This document shows, piece after piece, positions 11,431 through 23,039 of a stretch of DNA of 64,000 bases. The notes beneath the pieces were generated by a model. That model was not told the origin of the DNA and searched no databases. It was given only the letters and a program-made list of their open reading frames with translations. Every line of letters begins with the position of its first letter. Within the stretch, counting starts at the first letter, position 1. Position numbers and translations under genes: made by a program. This DNA is from Allium sativum. Its lineage: Eukaryota; Streptophyta; Magnoliopsida; Asparagales; Amaryllidaceae. The stretch is taken from positions 262,246,231-262,310,230 of the forward strand of contig CM060912.1 in the NCBI GenBank assembly GCA_030737875.1. Reading direction: 5' to 3'.

Positions 11431-11437
11431 AAAGTGA
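9995..11437 (-). pseudogene. LINE reverse transcriptase, C-terminal half with zf-RVT
   Basis: One open frame on the minus strand runs from 11437 to 9995. It opens with SLLFADDLLLFTKP, the catalytic FADD box of non-LTR RTs. It continues with YLGAPL, the thumb region (IATWPASKFSMVGR, NHFLWHGNP, KKVCRHYKCGGLGVMNL, NLWASWC) and the zinc-binding zf-RVT domain (FLWRILMNVVHTRSKL, CSLCGYQSETIPHIYFDC). It ends ERNA-stop. The next codons continue in the same frame as VFSDVCTPKH, so the stop looks like a CGA-to-TGA change in the usual ERNAR context. ORF1, the endonuclease and the first half of RT are absent. Confidence 0.92.
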
Positions 11438-11492
11438 ATTTGATAATTAAAATTAGATTGAAAAGTGAATTTGATAATTAAAATTATCAAAT
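11431..11492. repeat. 31-bp tandem duplication at LINE 5' junction
   Basis: AAAGTGAATTTGATAATTAA occurs at 11431 and again at 11462, 31 bp apart. The single-copy state is visible in the LTR of B. It probably formed when the LINE's 5' end was joined. Confidence 0.7.
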
Positions 11493-12079
11493 TAAAGAAA
11501 TGACCGAGAATAGAGTACCACCAGTTTTACTCCAGACGATAGTTAAATCTTTAATTAGATTTGAACGTGAAATGGTAATTGAATTTACCGATAACACCGT
11601 GGTGTTAGATATGAAGTATGACCAGTTTTACTTCATGGGATGAATAGGTTGGGATTGGGAAATAAATTAAATGATTACTTCGGTGTGGTTCGCTAATCCC
11701 AACTAGTTTGAATTGATATTCAAAAGAAGATTAAAGAATAAATTTAAAGAATTTATCTTTGATAAAATTAATGGGAACCTTTCCCAAAGTATAAGAATAT
11801 TTGAATAAAAGAATATTCTGAATTGGAATGAGGCGTATGTTGTGTTTGTGTAACACTTGTTTATTATATACGCGAGTTATTCAGAAAGACCGGGTTTATC
11901 CCATTCTGAATAACTGATTCGACGATGTGTCAAGGATGAAGACGGTGGTCGAAGACCGGAGGTCTGCACATCGTTTAGGTGATTACTGATGATCTTGATT
12001 GGGCTGTACACCCAAGAGGAGGGAATCATTTGGTGATCGTCCAGACGTACTTGGAGATCGATGGATATGCGAGGTACAA

Positions 12080-13210
12080 GGTGCCTCCGGTTTCGTTCAG
12101 ACCCAGATCGAACTTGTAAATGGACTATGTGTCCGACATTGGATATCATTCTGTGTGATTGATGGATATCGGTTGCATGGAGTGGTTTGCCTATGTGGCA
12201 TGATAAGATGCAAATGATCAAGGCTTCTGCTGAAAAGCAAAGTCTTGTGGTTGATGATCAAAGCACCGCCTGTGTGGCATAGCTTTGTGTAACGTTGATT
12301 CACGAGCCTCACACCCCGGTTGTGAACTAGAAACGGGAGAGGACTTTAGGGAGGGCATGCGTTTCCTTCTAGCTAGGGTGGTGTCAGTGACCTACCAGCC
12401 CTGACATTTATATTATTTTCACCTGTGTGGTTGTTGCTGTTGCGAGGCGCCTCGGATATATCGTTGACTATGTGGAGCCGATGGAGTCATTCGTTGACTC
12501 ATTTACGCCCAAAAGAGCGGGGAAACGCAGTGTTCAGGCATTTTAATCCACATCGGTGGACCGGCCCTGACGATCCAAGGGCTCACCTGTGTCTGGGTCC
12601 TGAGACATAGGCTAGATTGTCTCGAATCGGTAGAGGACGATCCCTTGCCTCGGTTCGCAGATGGAAATCCAATTTCCAAATACGTGATATTGCGGTTTTA
12701 ATTGTAGAACTAGTATGGCGACATAGTGCTATGGGGCATTCATGCTGCCTATGATTGATACTTATGATTTGAAGTTGTTTTATACACTATACACTTATAG
12801 TAATAATAAAACCTGAAATTTCACATACCAAGCATTCTTGGCTATTATAAGGTAAAAACCCTATCCTCCGGCTTGTGTTGCATTGTGTGATGGGACCTGG
12901 GTCTTATAATAGTTTCATTGTTCTTTATTTAGCATTGCGCTGTTGTTTTATGCACTGGTATTCTTGGGAGGAAACCCGTTCCGTGTTATACGGCGTGGTC
13001 CCTTGATTTACCTACCTGTAAAATAAAGATTAATAACTGTTTTAGTTCTCACACCAGTCACATGACTGACCTGGAGTTTATTGTTTTAACCTAAACTCTG
13101 GGTGCCCTTATTTTCGACACGGGAAGCTAGTAGTTTTGGTTTTGCGGATTTATATTCACATGAGCCTGGTTTACAGCTGGAATGATATCCGGAAAGCTCT
13201 GTATCCGTAT
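12080..13210 (+). other. Conserved structured domain near the end of LTR C
   Basis: GC-richer than its surroundings and conserved with B and N, less with A. Landmarks in order: TCAGACCCAGA; CCTCACACCCCGG (12309); TTCTAGCTAG; the palindrome GAGGCGCCTC (12444); GACCGGCCCTG; hairpin GAGACA...TGTCTC (12602-12623); a decayed hairpin H1 (12719-12738); hairpin H2 with 10-bp arms (12841-12912); H3 CCGT...ACGG (12981-12993); AGTCACATGACT and GAGTTTA...TAAACTC near 13050-13100; and GACACGGGAAGCTAGTAGTT. It is non-coding; the 61-residue frame at 12425-12610 is not conserved. It probably belongs to the transcribed end of the LTR (R/U5), which is an inference. Confidence 0.75.
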
Positions 13211-14567
13211 ATCTCTTCCAGTTGTGTATTGTATTATTTTTCCACTGCTATGTATTGTATTGTAATCTCTGATATTTAGTTAATGTGTAATATTTATTTA
13301 TACTCTGTATATTCTTGTGTTCTGATGGAATTATTGTAATAAACAATGAAATGTTCTTCTGTTTGCGTTCTTTTGTGTGTTGTTCTCAAAGTATCCGCTC
13401 TTTCCTTACCGGGGAAGTTACGGGTTCTCACACAACGTACGTTAAAGTCACTCGTTAATAGAATGCATTAAGTTTCATGAAGCGTTATATGTAGACAGAA
13501 ACAAAAAATTACAAGATAGATATAAAATATCAGCGGAATTTAAAACTTTTATTAAGCAGAAAACATCGTGGTTCAAAACATAGTTACATCATGAGTCTGA
13601 AATACATAAAACCAAGTATATCAACTTAAAATTTCTGTCTTGTACTTAAATCAGTAGAGTACAATAATAAAAGAAGCATAATCCCCAAAACATAGACATA
13701 GTAGAGAGATATGAAATCAAGTAGTACATATAAGCAGCTCCAAGAAGGATGAAAGCAGAATCCTGATCAAGCTTGAGTATTCCCACCCTGGGAACCTAGG
13801 GTGAAACGGAAGACAAAGAAGAGGAAACAAAATAGGTCAGACATAAAGTCTAGCAAGTCTAGTTTCTTTTAGCATATAAATAAGTAAAAGTATCATGACA
13901 GGCATATAAACTGGAGAGATAGAAAACAACACAATAAGGCAGGTATGACAAGATAAACAAGATAAACATGATAGAATATATTGCGCTTCTCTAGTACTTT
14001 CTCTTTCTTTGCACCAATACTAGTATCATATGAACAAGACGATCCCCAACAAGTATAAGATGGTAGACTTAGACGTACTTCTAGTGAGAGGTTTAACCCC
14101 ATACAATAACAGACAACCCAACTGAACATATCGGAGTTACCCCTAAGGATAATAACGGGCTCCTAAACATTCCAGAGTCTAGATGTACCCTAATTACTAC
14201 CTCAATCGATCGGATCACTACTCCATTGATACCCTATGCTGGACCCATAGTAGGATGTATCACTTCCTAAAGTGGCAACCTTTCATTTTCAGGATGTGCA
14301 CAACCATATCTACTGATGTCACAGCGTCTTAGCCACCTCTTGTCCAGACCCATGCATGCACATGACCCTGTTGGAATGCGCCGCCCACACCGCCCCTGCA
14401 TTTTGGATCTCTTGCAATCAGCCCATTAAGCATGCCCCGACTTCGACCAAGTTCGGAGTACTCATTTGATACCTATATATGGGTTATTGACTGAAATGGG
14501 TCCCACACACAAGATGATACAAGCTCCCCCTAGGCTTGTATCTCCATTACTAGTATTTCCACAGGTT

Positions 14568-14672
14568 ATGCCATACCAGAGTAAAAAGATTGCATGCCAT
14601 ACCAGAGTAAAAAGATTGCATGCCATACCAGAGTAAAAAAGATTGCATGCCATACCGGAGTAAAAAGATTGC
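14568..14672. repeat. 26-27 bp tandem repeat, four copies
   Basis: Units start at 14568, 14594, 14620 and 14647 with the consensus start ATGCCATACCAGAGTAAAAA followed by GATTGC. The array is bracketed by CCACAGGTTA on both sides. Confidence 0.9.
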
Positions 14673-15343
14673 ATAACCCCACAGGTTAAGTTTGTGGGCC
14701 TATATATAAATATTACCCACCACCCCAAGATATACTTTACCCTTCCACCGTTCCAAGCAAGTTTACTTAACCCCTACTCAAGTTAACAGGTTTAGGTTAT
14801 TCCCTATGGATTCAAACGGGTTAAGTATTACAGGTTAACAGGTTATCCCCATTCGCATTGACTTCTTCTCAAGTTACTAAGTTCCACTCGCTTATTAATT
14901 TCATATATAACTTAATCCATTTAAGTTTATTAATAAGCCCCATCACATGTTATTCTTTAGATTGTAATTAACGAAAGTGATCTACAATCTTTCACCCCTA
15001 GATTGTAATTAATGGAAGTAATCTTACAATCCCTTTTGTATTATTCATTGTCTGATTCCATATTTACAATAACATGTTTTACTTAATATGTAATTAAGTA
15101 TACTTTATCCCAGTTCATCTATTTTCTGTTTAACATATCACTACAACTTGTCGTTGTTTACTTATTAACTTAGTTCCCTTAATTAAGGTTTACTAATAAG
15201 CTTCCTTTTATTATAACTTATGTTATAATTTCCACTTGTTCCTAATTAATTATAATAGGTTACTATTGTTCCTCGTTTACTCTAATTCATTACCATTTAT
15301 CCAATTATGGTTATAATGCGCTAGACCTCCACATTAAGCCTAC

Positions 15344-15517
15344 AACTTGTGGACGTTGGATATGTCGGGCGGGTACGGGTGGACTTCTTCCACAAGTCGG
15401 ACTTAACCTCGTGTCTTAGCATATTACATGTTGATGCACTTAGACGCCTCACATTAGATTCACTACTTGTGGTTACTGGATATGCCGGGCGGGTCCGGGC
15501 TGACCTCCACCACAAGT
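15344..15517 (-). repeat. Twin-hairpin module, D right copy
   Basis: Unit 1 has arms ACTTGTGG (15345-15352) and CCACAAGT (15390-15397). Unit 2 has arms ACTTGTGG (15465-15472) and CCACAAGT (15510-15517). Each pair encloses about 37 bp with conserved GGATATGYCGGGCGGGT and ACYTCC text. The same module occurs in the LTRs of N. Confidence 0.85.
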
Positions 15518-15606
15518 GCAATCTAACCTCATGCTTAAGCGCGGTTACAATTTCAAATTATTGTAAATCTAGGCATTTTCCTTACTATCCAATTTAATGT
15601 TTATTA

Positions 15607-16154
15607 TAGGGGAGGGCGCGGTTCGGTTCGGTGCGGTTTGAAGCTCAAACTGCTTCCGCACTGCATCAAACGGTTGATCAAAAATACAAACCATTATACT
15701 AACCGTTCAAACGGTTCGGTTTTGATGTGATACGGTCTGGTTTTGGTTTGGTCCGGTTTGAACCCGTGTTAAATATGAAACAAGAAAATTACTTCCGTCA
15801 ACAATCAATTTACGATTGTATGACATTGTGTCACCTGAAGGTTAAAACACAAAGTGTTATCTTTAATTAATATAACTACAATATACGTTGAAAATAGAAT
15901 ATATATCGTTAGATTAAAAGTTAGACTAGAATTTGTTAATTTTTTTATCATAACATTATCGGTGTAGCAATGCAGTTCGGTTCGGTTTAATATGGTTTGG
16001 TAAAAGTTCAAACCGCAACTGAACCATACTGTTGTGAGTCGGTTCGGTTTGGGTTGTTTGCTTTACAGAGAGAATCCGGTGCGGTTTTCCGCACTGTTTT
16101 TGCGGTTCGGTCTGGGCGATTTCCGCATTGCGGTGCGGTTTATGTCCACCCCTG
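15607..16154. mobile_element. hAT-type MITE, 548 bp
   Basis: The other D LTR (near 1070) lacks this segment. It is flanked by an exact 8-bp target duplication GTTTATTA (15599-15606 and 16155-16162). Its ends TAGGGGAGGGC and CAGGGGTGGAC (read inward) form short imperfect terminal inverted repeats of the hAT type. Inside, both ends are packed with CGGTTCGGTT / TGCGGTTTG subrepeats while the centre (15780-15960) is AT-rich. There is no transposase frame. It would need a hAT transposase in trans. Confidence 0.92.
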
Positions 16155-17136
16155 GTTTATTATTCCCCAAACTCCAATCTAATTCACGCTACAAGTTATG
16201 CCCCAATTAAGATTTAGATCAACTTGTAAATTATGCCCCAAATCCCAAGTTTTTGGCTCAAGGTACAAATTATGCCCAATATTCCCAATCATGTTTCTCA
16301 ATATGAACTATGCCCAAATTAAACATTCCCAATCGTTCTCAATTTCGTGCGTTCGCGTATTTCAGTGGCATGCCTAGGCTCGAAGGTAGCCTGGCTATAA
16401 AACAAAAAGGGAGAGAGAGGAGAACAAGAATAGGCATAAATAAAACTGGCATATGATAATAGAATTAGTCATGATAACAAAATAGGCATAATGACAGGAT
16501 TAGGTGATCCAACATAATAAATATACGATGACATGATTAGGCCAACTATCATAATAGGCATAAGGTGACATAATTAACAGAATAGGGATGTCATGAATAG
16601 GCATAATGAGATCTAAACAATGAATTAGATCTACAAATAATGGCAGATCTGTTACGATTAAGGCTACTCAATAGGCATAGGCTTAAATCCAATTCATTAT
16701 GACAAGATAGGCATATAAGAATAGATCTGATATGGTTCAAATTAGTCATAGGCTTAGATCCAATTCATAGTCATGTCAAAATAACTTAGATACACAGGTT
16801 ATGGCAGATCTGATATGATTCAATTCATAGACATGTCAAAATATAACTTTTAAGTATTCATATCTAAAAATAACATAGACTCATTGTGATTGGATCTAAG
16901 AAATAGAAGAGGGATTGCAGATGTTGAATCACAGATTTCTAAATTTGCTTAACTTCCGTTATAGAAGAAGTATATGCTATTTTAGTCTAGGCAGAGGCAG
17001 CATCTAGTTCTCCATTGTTTTTGAATGAATAAAACAATGGGTATAGGGTCTTATTTATAGCCTAGGTTTAGCGAATACAGCCAAGAATTCAGACCACATA
17101 CGCAAAAATGAATTTCACCCGGCTCTGGGGGGCTTC

Positions 17137-17238
17137 AGACACCCCTGTGTGGGTGTCGACATGGGTGTCGACACCCCTTTGTGGGTGTCGACTAATGGTT
17201 CGACACCCCTTTGATGGGCTCGACACCCATGGGCGGGA
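17137..17238 (-). repeat. GTCGAC palindrome array in U3 of D (right LTR)
   Basis: Same position in the LTR as 2047-2148 but with different unit order and number (GGGTGTCGACATGGGTGTCG, then GGGTGTCGACTAATGG). The array has therefore turned over since the two LTRs were identical. Confidence 0.7.
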
Positions 17239-17508
17239 ATTTTCCCGCTCTCCTTTTTCTGTTCGATTTTTGAAATATTTTGAATTCTGGACTTATTATA
17301 TATATATATATTCTTCTTATGCGTATACAAACTTCAAACCTTAATATCTTCTTCATACGGTGTCCATTTTACGCAAATCAGGTTTCTATTTTGACCAGAA
17401 TTCCGAGACGAACGTAATGGCGCAGTCCGTTTCCCCTAATTCTGAATATTTATTTAATTATTCTTTAATTTATCATCTTTATTTTTGTTAAAATTACGAG
17501 GTGTTACA

Positions 17509-17756
17509 ATACAGGGAAAAGGATCTAAAATACATCGAAAATACGAGCCAAACTCTGCGAATGAGATCGAATGATACTCAGGAAAGGCCTCCTATGAAAA
17601 GCAAGGAAAAATCATCCTTAATCCATTGAACGATGGAAGATGAGTTCATGGAAACCTCATCGAACACAACCTTATTCTGCACGCACCAAAGATGCCAACA
17701 TATCAGACGTGCAATATAATGGAAAAGGATAGACCGAAGGGACTTTCCGGTAATTT
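17509..17756 (-). pseudogene. Small LINE-like coding remnant
   Basis: Between the end of D and the start of B. The minus strand encodes SILFHYIARLICWHLWCVQN, then KVVFDE and WIKDDF. This resembles the stretch downstream of the zf-RVT domain in plant LINEs, where an IW-type-ARNxxxF phrase recurs. The frame stops near 17578. It would be the sequence into which B (and perhaps D) inserted. The assignment rests on a short stretch. Confidence 0.45.
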
Positions 17757-20700
17757 TGAAACGACCCAAAATCGCCCTTACGGGAAAGCCCGGATTGAGT
17801 TGAGAACACGACAAATCAGAACACAAACAATAGAACATTTCATTGCTATTACAACAATTACATCAGAGTACAAGAATATAACAGAGTATGAATAAATACT
17901 ATACATTTGATAAATATCAGAGATTCAGATTACAAAGCAACGGAAAAATAATACATAACACATCTGAAAGAAATACACGGATACGGAGCTTTCTGAATAT
18001 AGCTCCAGCTGTAAACCAGGATCCTGTAAAAATAAATCTGCAAAGCCAAAACTACTAGCTGCCCGTGTGGAAAATAGGGCCCCCAGAGTGTAGGCTAAAA
18101 CAATAAACTCCAGGTCAGTCATGTGACTGGTGTGAGAACCAAAACAGTTATTTAAAACTTTACTTTGAAGTTAGGTATATCAAGGGACCCCGCCGTATAA
18201 CACAGAACGGTTTTATCCCCATGAATACCGGTGCATAAAAATAAATAGCGCAATGTTTTTTGAAAAATGAAGCTATTATAAGACTCAGGTCCCATCACAC
18301 AATGCAACGCAAGCCGAAGGATAGAGTTTTACCTTATAATAGCCAAACATGCTTGGTACATTTAAAACAAATCATTTTGATATTACTATAAGTATATAGT
18401 GTTAAAACCAATTTCAAATATAAATGTATCAATCATACACGACATAGTGCCCCATCCCACTATGTCGCCATACTAGACTCTACAACGAAAACTGAAATGT
18501 CACGTATTGGAAAATGATTCCATCTATGAACCAAGGCAAGGGATCGTCTTTACCGAATTTGAGACAGTCTAGCCCATGTCTCAGGACTAGTCGCAACTAC
18601 ACCTTGGATCTTCAGGGTCGGTCCTCTCTTACGTTTGAGGATTGGTAATTCCTAAACGATACGTTTCCCCGCCCTATGAAGGCGTAAATCTGGTCAATAT
18701 GTCGACCATATCCATACATCGGCCCCGTAGTGACCGATATATCCGAGGTACCTCGCTTTCCATCATCCACATAAGTAATTATGTCTGGGCTCCATACCAT
18801 GACACCACTCCTAGCTAGAAAGAAACGCATATTTTCCCTGCAGTCCTCTTCCGTTTCTGGTTCATATCGGGGTGTGAGGCTCGCGAATTAACGTTATACA
18901 CAAAGTTATGCTATTTAAAGTCGTGCTTTGATCATCAACCACAAGGCTTTGCTTTTCAACAAAAGCCTTGATCATTTGCATCTCAGCATGCCACATTGAC
19001 AATTCACGCCATGCGATTGATGTCTATCGATATATAACCTCTAAGCTCGTATGTCTTAGAGAAGGGTGTTAAGCAAGAGAATAAATTCTCCACCACCAAA
19101 CAGATATATATTTAATAGAAATCAATCAACACAGAACAAATTCCAATGTCAGACACACATCCATTTAATAGTTCGTTCTGGGTCTGAACGAAACCGGAGG
19201 CACCTTATTCCTCGTCCCATATATCCAATACAGGAGAGAGGTCCTTGCATATCTGGTCGATCTCCAAGTACGTCTTGACAATCACTACTTATTACCTCGT
19301 CTTGGGTGCACAGCCCAATTAAGACATCAACAATCATCCAAACGATGTGAAGAACTCCAGTCTTCTACCACCGTCTTCATCGTCGACTTATCGTCGAGTC
19401 AGTTATTCAGAATGGGCATAAACTCGGTCTTTTCGAATAACTCACGTATTTTATAATCAAGTGCTATAAAAACACAACATACGCCTCATTACAATCCAGA
19501 ATATTCTTTTATTCAAATATTCATATCTTTAGGGAAAGGTTCCCACTAATTTTATCAAAGATAAATTCTTTTAAATTTATTCTTTAATCTTCCTTTGGAT
19601 ATCATTTCAAACCAAATTAAGGTTTATCAACTAGTCGGGATTAACGAGCCTTACAGAAGTAATCATTTTTTTTATTTCCCAATCCCAACCTAATCATCCC
19701 ATGGAGCAAAACTGGGAATACTCCATATCTTACATCACAGCGTTATCGATAAAATTTAATTACCATTTCACATTCAAATATAATTAAAGATTTGACTTTC
19801 GCCTGGAGTAAAACTAGTGATACTCCATTCTCGATCTTTTCCCAAATTTGATAATTTAAATTATCACATTTCAATCTAATTAAAGATTCATTAAAACCCT
19901 AATTCAGTTTTAATCTCGAAAATCATTTCTTAATGATTATTCAACTTTAGGAAAATAAATCCTATCTTTAACCTGGTTAAAGAACAAATGTCATTTAAAC
20001 ACCGTTCACGATAAACCAAAAATCACATTCCATTAATTATGGAATCTTCACGGAAAACAGATCAATATATATATAATCGATATAAACTTCAGTATCCAAC
20101 CAATAATATAAATGGAATAATGGCAAAGTCTTTTAAATTCCATATATAGTAATGGTCTTCCTCCACAGAAACTCACTTCGATTATTACCAAATCAAATTC
20201 CATTCAATTCCAATTTAATATATTAAATTGGAAAACTTTACTTTGGAAAATTTCCATTTAAACTTAATAAAAAGATTTATAAATTCTAAATCACTTCTTC
20301 ACTGTTAATTGGGTTAAAGAACAAATGTCGTTTAAAACACTGTTCACAATGAACCCAAAAATCAACTTATAATTCGATTCCAATTAAATATTAATTAATT
20401 GGTAAATTTCTCTAAATCTTAATTAAAAGATTTATCCTTGTCTCAACTGGGTTTAAGAATGGTGTTATTAAAGACACCGTTCACGACAAACCCAAAATCC
20501 AATTTGATATTAAATACAAGGCTCTGAATAGAAAATAATATCGGCTTATATTCAATATCAAATTCTGAAACTAACAGATATCGTATTGGGGATAACGATA
20601 TATGTAATTTCCAAATTCCTATAACAATATCTGTATAACCACGAAATCCAATATCGAAATATTCCGAAGATTATTTCCACCCCAATCCATTCCAATTTAT

Positions 20701-22553
20701 TCATTGGAAAATTCTGGTTATTTTACAACCATTTCAAATCCAATTTATTTATTTAAAAATGTTGGATTATCTTTCTATTTAATAACTAGTTCATTTTGAT
20801 AAAATTGTATTTTTATCTTTACAAATGTGGAATTTTTTATCCTAATTCTTTCCAAATCATTTATTATGATTTACACGAATTATTGACATTTTTAATAATT
20901 TTATCAAGGCCCGTAAATTCGGTTTCCAATAACGGCCACCGAACTGCACCCATAGCGACTTTTTCCAAATTTGATTTGGACATAGTTCCAAATCCAACCG
21001 TTAGATTTCAATTCTCTTACATTCATTGGAAAGCTCTTTTTGATACGAACCCAACAGTTCCGGTTTTAGGAGAATCCGACGGTCGGATCTCCCATAATGT
21101 CAATTCGAAGTCAATGGTCGAAATTCGCTAACGGTCGCAGCACGGCGCGTTCTATTCAGGCCATTAAATATATATAATATATATATATATATATTATATA
21201 TATTTCATCGATTTCCAATTAAATCGTAGTTTATAAATCGTTTTAAATTCATTTTAAAAATGAATTTGACTTCATTTTCAATTTTAAACCAAAATTGAAT
21301 ATTCTATATCATTAATATATAAATGATAATATTTTCAAAATATCAGATTTTGAAATCATTTCCTTTTCGATATTCATTATAAAAATGAATAAAATCGATA
21401 TAAAAATCGTTCGCGTTAAAATGGCGCATAACTAACCAACACGGCTTCACATATTTCAATATTTTCATGTCCATCCAAAGTCGGACATCAAAATCATATT
21501 TTGATTATTCACGAATATTACTTTAAAATATTAGTTATTTTAAAATATTCTTTATTTTAAAATATTCGTTATTTCTGAATTGGAATCAGACACAGTCAAT
21601 TACCATATAATGTTGTTTATGTGGATTTCATAAATCACATGTACACAACAATAATGATACACAATCAACCATCATCCAGAGTGCAATTTACAACTGTATA
21701 AGCGTTAAAAATAAATAAATAACGCTCATCATAGCCTGTCAACCGATTGGTTGACATACAACTGAATATTGGGATTAGTGTATGTCCAATATCATCCTAA
21801 TACCCATGTGGGGGTTTCAAACAACAAATACTGATTATTATTTGTGTAGTTGGGCGATGTGTAAAATTTATCGGCCCAATCAATATCAGTTAAATGGGTG
21901 TACATAAACAAACCGTCCGATTTGTAAATGAATTTTTATTTTATTTTTCTTTCATGACAATTTTTATATACATTTTATATAAATAATCTTATATATACAT
22001 CAATATCAATCACTAAAAATCTCATCACAATCCAAAGAAACAATCATGGTTCGTACAATAAATGGTGTCGGGTACTATTAAGCACCGTCTGCATCCTAGT
22101 TTATATTTAGATGTAAAATAATTTGAGTGAGAAGGAGTTCTCACATTGGGATTCCACTCCGTCAGTTTTTGTTTTGAATTTCTAAACAGTTTGGATTTGA
22201 ATTTGCCTAGATTTCTAACTAGCTCCAAATTGGGTCGAGTTAGTCTTGTTGTGAAGCTCTCATCCCCACGATCGCAACAGATTCAGTTTTGCGCGATTTG
22301 GACCTCATATGGAAAATATATGGTATTAAATACATTGGGTGATTAACGAAATTAATTAATTAATTCCATCTTAAGGGTTGATTACCCTTCATCGTTCCCA
22401 GGCCGACCATCGTAACCCATACATCGAAAAGCAAAATCGACCGCCGTTGCAAATTCCGACCGTCGGAGGTCGATCGCTGGCCACCCCCGCCTTGCCCTTC
22501 ACGCCACGCACCTCCACCCTTTACGTCGTCCACCTCGCATCACCCAGTTGCAC
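17757..22553 (-). repeat. Left (3') LTR of B, first part
   Basis: About 4.8 kb. The conserved 3' domain lies at about 18000-19250, AT-rich sequence homologous to C follows (19450-21440), then a GC-rich patch at 22390-22550. Ends at the TGCAC target duplication (22549-22553) of element A. No frame here is convincing. Confidence 0.85.
18000..19250 (-). other. Conserved structured domain of B, left LTR
   Basis: Same landmarks as in C, read on the minus strand: CAGTCATGTGACTG (18115-18128); H3 near 18193-18205; H2 with perfect 11-bp arms GCTATTATAAG / CTTATAATAGC (18272-18343); H1 with perfect 10-bp arms CGACATAGTG / CACTATGTCG (18440-18467); GAGACA...TGTCTC (18561-18582); and CCTCACACCCCG near 18880. 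Confidence 0.8.
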
Positions 22554-22798
22554 TGTGACAAACCAGAATTTTATGATTAAATATATAATAAAAATTTCAA
22601 ATTTTGATTATCAGGTGAATTTAATATGGTTTAAATACAAATATTGTTTTAAAAATATTACATATATAAGTTTGAATAAATATTTTGTTTTGGTTTATTG
22701 GATATGAATAACTTATTTTAAAGATCACTTTTGAAATTTTATTAAAATAAATAGTTTTAAATAGTAATAAGTAATAAATATTTTTAAATTTAATAAAC
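22554..22798 (+). repeat. 5' LTR of A, first 245 bp
   Basis: Matches 50450-50690 almost base for base, up to the point where N is inserted (TAAAC at 22794-22798). Confidence 0.95.
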
Positions 22799-23039
22799 TG
22801 TAACGGCACGCATTTTGTCCGACCTTAATCGATCGCAAAATCGACCAAGACCGTTCAAAATCCGCATACGTTAACTTTGGGAATACAACAACATCAGAAC
22901 AATAACAGCAGACTTTTATTACATCATGATAATATAACATAAGAGTACAGAATATATCAGAGTACATCGAAATTAAAATACAGCGGAAGAAAATTTTACA
23001 ATAAATTTAATATAGTGCAGCAGAAATAAAATAGATACA

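Larger units (their letters stand above)
5719..13432 (+). mobile_element. Solo LTR C, giant-LTR family (B type)
   Basis: Starts TGTAACAACCCGG and ends GTTCTCACA. It is flanked by near-identical 5-mers (CCACG at 5714-5718, CAACG at 13433-13437). Its first kilobase aligns with the LTR of B read on the minus strand (62159 downward), and its end aligns with 17757-17850. With the LINE at 9846-11430 removed it is about 6.1 kb. No interior, PBS or PPT is present, so it is a solo LTR made by LTR-LTR recombination. It carries an AT-rich start (5719-6640), a GC-rich patch, two arrays, the LINE and the conserved 3' domain. Confidence 0.8.
13433..17508 (-). repeat. 5' LTR of D, main part
   Basis: Resumes after C and ends GAGGTGTTACA at 17508. 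The part from 14991 matches the 3' LTR at 419-2431. Without the hAT insertion the LTR is about 3.5 kb. It contains a four-copy 26-bp repeat (14568-14672), the twin-hairpin module (15344-15517) and the GTCGAC palindrome array (17137-17238). The stretch 13433-14550 shows no gene and no clear repeat. Confidence 0.8.
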
